Assembly (NCBI RefSeq): GCF_029962835.1
Contig: NC_080588.1
Span: forward strand, 65,744,001-65,808,000
Length of the DNA: 64,000 nucleotides
Source: Magnolia sinica
Taxonomy: Eukaryota > Streptophyta > Magnoliopsida > Magnoliales > Magnoliaceae
Direction of reading: 5' to 3'
In this document: positions 62,126-64,000 of the stretch, one piece after another
How the letters are laid out: every line of letters starts with the position of its first letter
Numbering within the stretch: the stretch's first letter is position 1
Notes under the pieces: generated by a model
The model's database searches: none
What the model saw: only the letters and a program-made list of their open reading frames with translations
Told to the model about the DNA's origin: nothing
Program-made: the position numbers and the translations under genes

Positions 62126-63259
62126 TGCTGTTGAAAGATGTTTCGTCGGGCTTTTGGTGGGTGTTCACGGTGGTGTATGGACCGAATAAACCAAGTTTAA
62201 GACCATTATTCAGGGCGAAATTAGATGGTTGTAGGAATAAGTGGTCATTACCATGGTGTGTGTGGCGAGATTTTAACGTAGTAAGATTTACTTTTGAGAA
62301 GTTAAATGGGGGAAAGATTAATTGTAGCATGAAGAATTTTTCAGAATGGGTCTTAAAGAATGAACTAGTTGATCTACCAATGGGTACAGTGAAATTCATG
62401 TGGTCTAATGGTCAGGCCAGAGTAATCAAGTTGAAGTTGGATCGTTTCTTATTATCTTCAGATTAGGTTGAGAAATTTTCTCTAGTGCAACAGAGAGGTT
62501 TGCCAATGTCACTTTCTTATCACTGTTCGATATCGATAGAATTGGATTAGGAGGATTGGGGCACGTGTCCTTTTAGATTTGAGCCTTTTGGCTTTAAATA
62601 AAGGGATTCTCAAAAAAGGTTCATGAATGGTGCTGGTCATTCTCAGTTAAGGGAAGACCAAGTTTTGTCATGTTTCAGAAATTAAAGATGCTGAAAAGCA
62701 AAAATTAATGTTTGGAAGAAAGTAGTCATGGGAAATAGAGAAGAGGAGACATTGAAATTATTAAATGAGATTCAAAGGCTTGATGTTAAGGAAGAGGAAG
62801 GTGAGTTATTAGATGAAGAAAGAGCATGGAGGAAAGTTTATAGTGCTAAGCATAACGTTAGACTGAGGGAAGAAGAGATAAAATGGTGGCAGCGTTCTAG
62901 AGCTTTATGGCTAAAAGAGGGCGACAAAAACATAAAGTTCTTCCATACTATGGCAAGTGCTCGAGCTAGAGTAAACTTACTTTCGTGATGGTCAAAGGGA
63001 AAAGGCTTGAAGGTAAAGCAAACGTGTGCAATGGGATTGAGCAAATTTATAAGAAATTGTGACTTTGGAAGGCTGGAAGAGGCCTCTGCTTGATAATTTA
63101 CCAATTGATGCTGTTTCAAGGGAGGCGGTCGAGGGTTTAGAGAAAGTCTTCTCAGAGGATGAAATAAAGAGGTCAGAATTTAATATGGGCAGTGACAAAG
63201 CTCTCAGGCCAGATGGATTCCTAATTGTGTTCTTTCAAAAGTTTTGGGAGCAAGTAAAA

Positions 63260-63755
63260 GGGCTATGGTTATTCTGAATATATGCTGCATGTGTATGCAA
63301 GACGGAGAGTCTGTTGACCATTTATTTTTGCATTACTCTTTCTCGAGGCTGACTTAGGCGGATATTCTGGGTCGATTCCAAATTAGGTGGACCATGCCGA
63401 ATTCAGTGGATTCTTGCTTGCTAGCGTTGCCTGGCGTCAACCTTCCAAGTATTAAGAAGTCTATTTGAAGAATGCCTTTACTCGCCATATGGTGGGCGGT
63501 TTGGGAGGAAAGGAATGCGAGATGCTTTGACAAATCCAAAAAGTCGATAGATAGTGTCGCCTTGAGAGACAGATTATTGGTTTTAGAATGGACGATGTCC
63601 AACCCCATTACAAAGGGATTTTTTGTAATCTAGATTTCTTAGTTGTTTAGCAGGGTTGCTGTCTCAGTGTCCTTGGCTCTCTTTTTGTTTTGCTATTTTT
63701 TCTTTTTGGGTTTTGCCATTAATAAAATTTGTTGCCTTAAAAAAAAGAAAAAAAG
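63260..63755 (+). mobile_element. 5'-truncated L1-type LINE inserted in the older LINE
   Basis: It contains the C-terminal reverse-transcriptase zinc-binding part (CMQDGESVDHLFLHYSFSRL, then LLAIWWAVWEERNARCFDKS), a 3' UTR with aataaaatttgttgcctt, and an A-rich tail ending about 63755. The flanking duplication aagtaaaa lies at 63252-63259 and 63756-63763. 5' truncation, A-tail and TSD are the marks of target-primed reverse transcription. Confidence 0.85.
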
Positions 63756-64000
63756 AAGTAAAATCAGACGTGATTGGGTTCATTAATGAATTTTATGAGA
63801 ATGGCTCTGTCTTCAGAGTTAGGTGCAACTTTTATTGCGCTTATTCTAAAGAAGGGGTAGAGTTCTTGAAAGATTTTAGGCCTATTAGCCTTCGCGGGGG
63901 CTACAAGATTCCAAGAGGTTATTGAGGAGTTATTTCCAAATCTCAAGGGGCATTTGTAACACAGAGTGATAGCGGATAGCGCTTTGCTAGCACATGAGTG

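Larger units (their letters stand above)
61840..64000 (+). pseudogene. L1-type LINE (older copy): endonuclease, linker and start of RT, broken
   Basis: Endonuclease-domain pieces are visible (FTVVYGPNKPSL, WSLPWCVWRDFNVVRF, FMWSNGQARVIKLKLDRFLL at 62100-62463). Next come the linker (REEEIKWWQRSRALWLKEGD, NIKFFHTMASARAR) and the approach to RT (MGSDKALRPDGF near 63185). The sequence is then interrupted at 63260 and resumes at 63764 with KEGVEFLKDFRPISL, the start of the RT domain. Stops and shifts are frequent. It lies in sense orientation in the last visible CIPK8 intron and continues out of the window. Confidence 0.8.

Overview
The window is nuclear DNA from a flowering plant. It holds split genes with GT-AG introns, a plant-type CBL-interacting protein kinase, a plant glycine-rich domain protein (GRDP), a Ty3/gypsy retrotransposon of the Tat type, L1-type and RTE-type LINEs, tRNA-derived SINEs and very many short foldback elements. 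The foldback elements carry a recurrent 'ggcccacc-atgatgtatg / tatccacaccgtccatcc' core. From memory that core is abundant in magnoliid genomes (laurel or magnolia relatives), so a magnoliid is my best guess, but this is inference. Nothing bacterial is present.

Only two host genes are supported. (1) A GRDP-family gene (DUF1399) on the minus strand: eight coding exons between 11471 and 3579, 934 residues, complete, with an unusually long Gly/Cys-rich tail built by in-frame internal duplication. (2) A CIPK8-type kinase on the plus strand: eleven exons from 49168 to 60676, 369 residues through the NAF motif and the start of the phosphatase-interaction domain. Its last exon(s) lie beyond position 64000. 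Exon boundaries were set by hand from splice sites, reading frame and family similarity.

Layout: 1-3578 intergenic with two adjacent foldback elements; 3579-11471 the GRDP gene, with a 742-bp DNA transposon in intron 1 and an RTE-LINE tail in intron 5, and a putative promoter near 13.0 kb; 13.0-22.4 kb intergenic, dense in foldback elements, with a G-box cluster and a 3 x 250 bp tandem array; 22411-22947 a small transposon with a perfect 10-bp target duplication; 23898-33565 a second copy of that transposon, split by a complete 9140-bp Tat-type LTR retrotransposon (24188-33327, LTRs of 539 bp, TSD catac); 33.6-45 kb intergenic with more foldback elements, a Tourist-like MITE and a possible solo LTR; 45-47.6 kb an extremely AT-rich block; 49168 to the end the CIPK8 gene, whose introns hold a hAT transposase remnant, a SINE duplication and a LINE-inside-LINE nest.

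The host genes do not form a functional unit with each other. The most informative features are a retrotransposon with almost identical LTRs but a heavily broken coding region (probably a mobilised non-autonomous copy), the repeat-expanded CxxC-rich GRDP tail, and splice-site and active-loop oddities in CIPK8. I found no clearly new molecular system.
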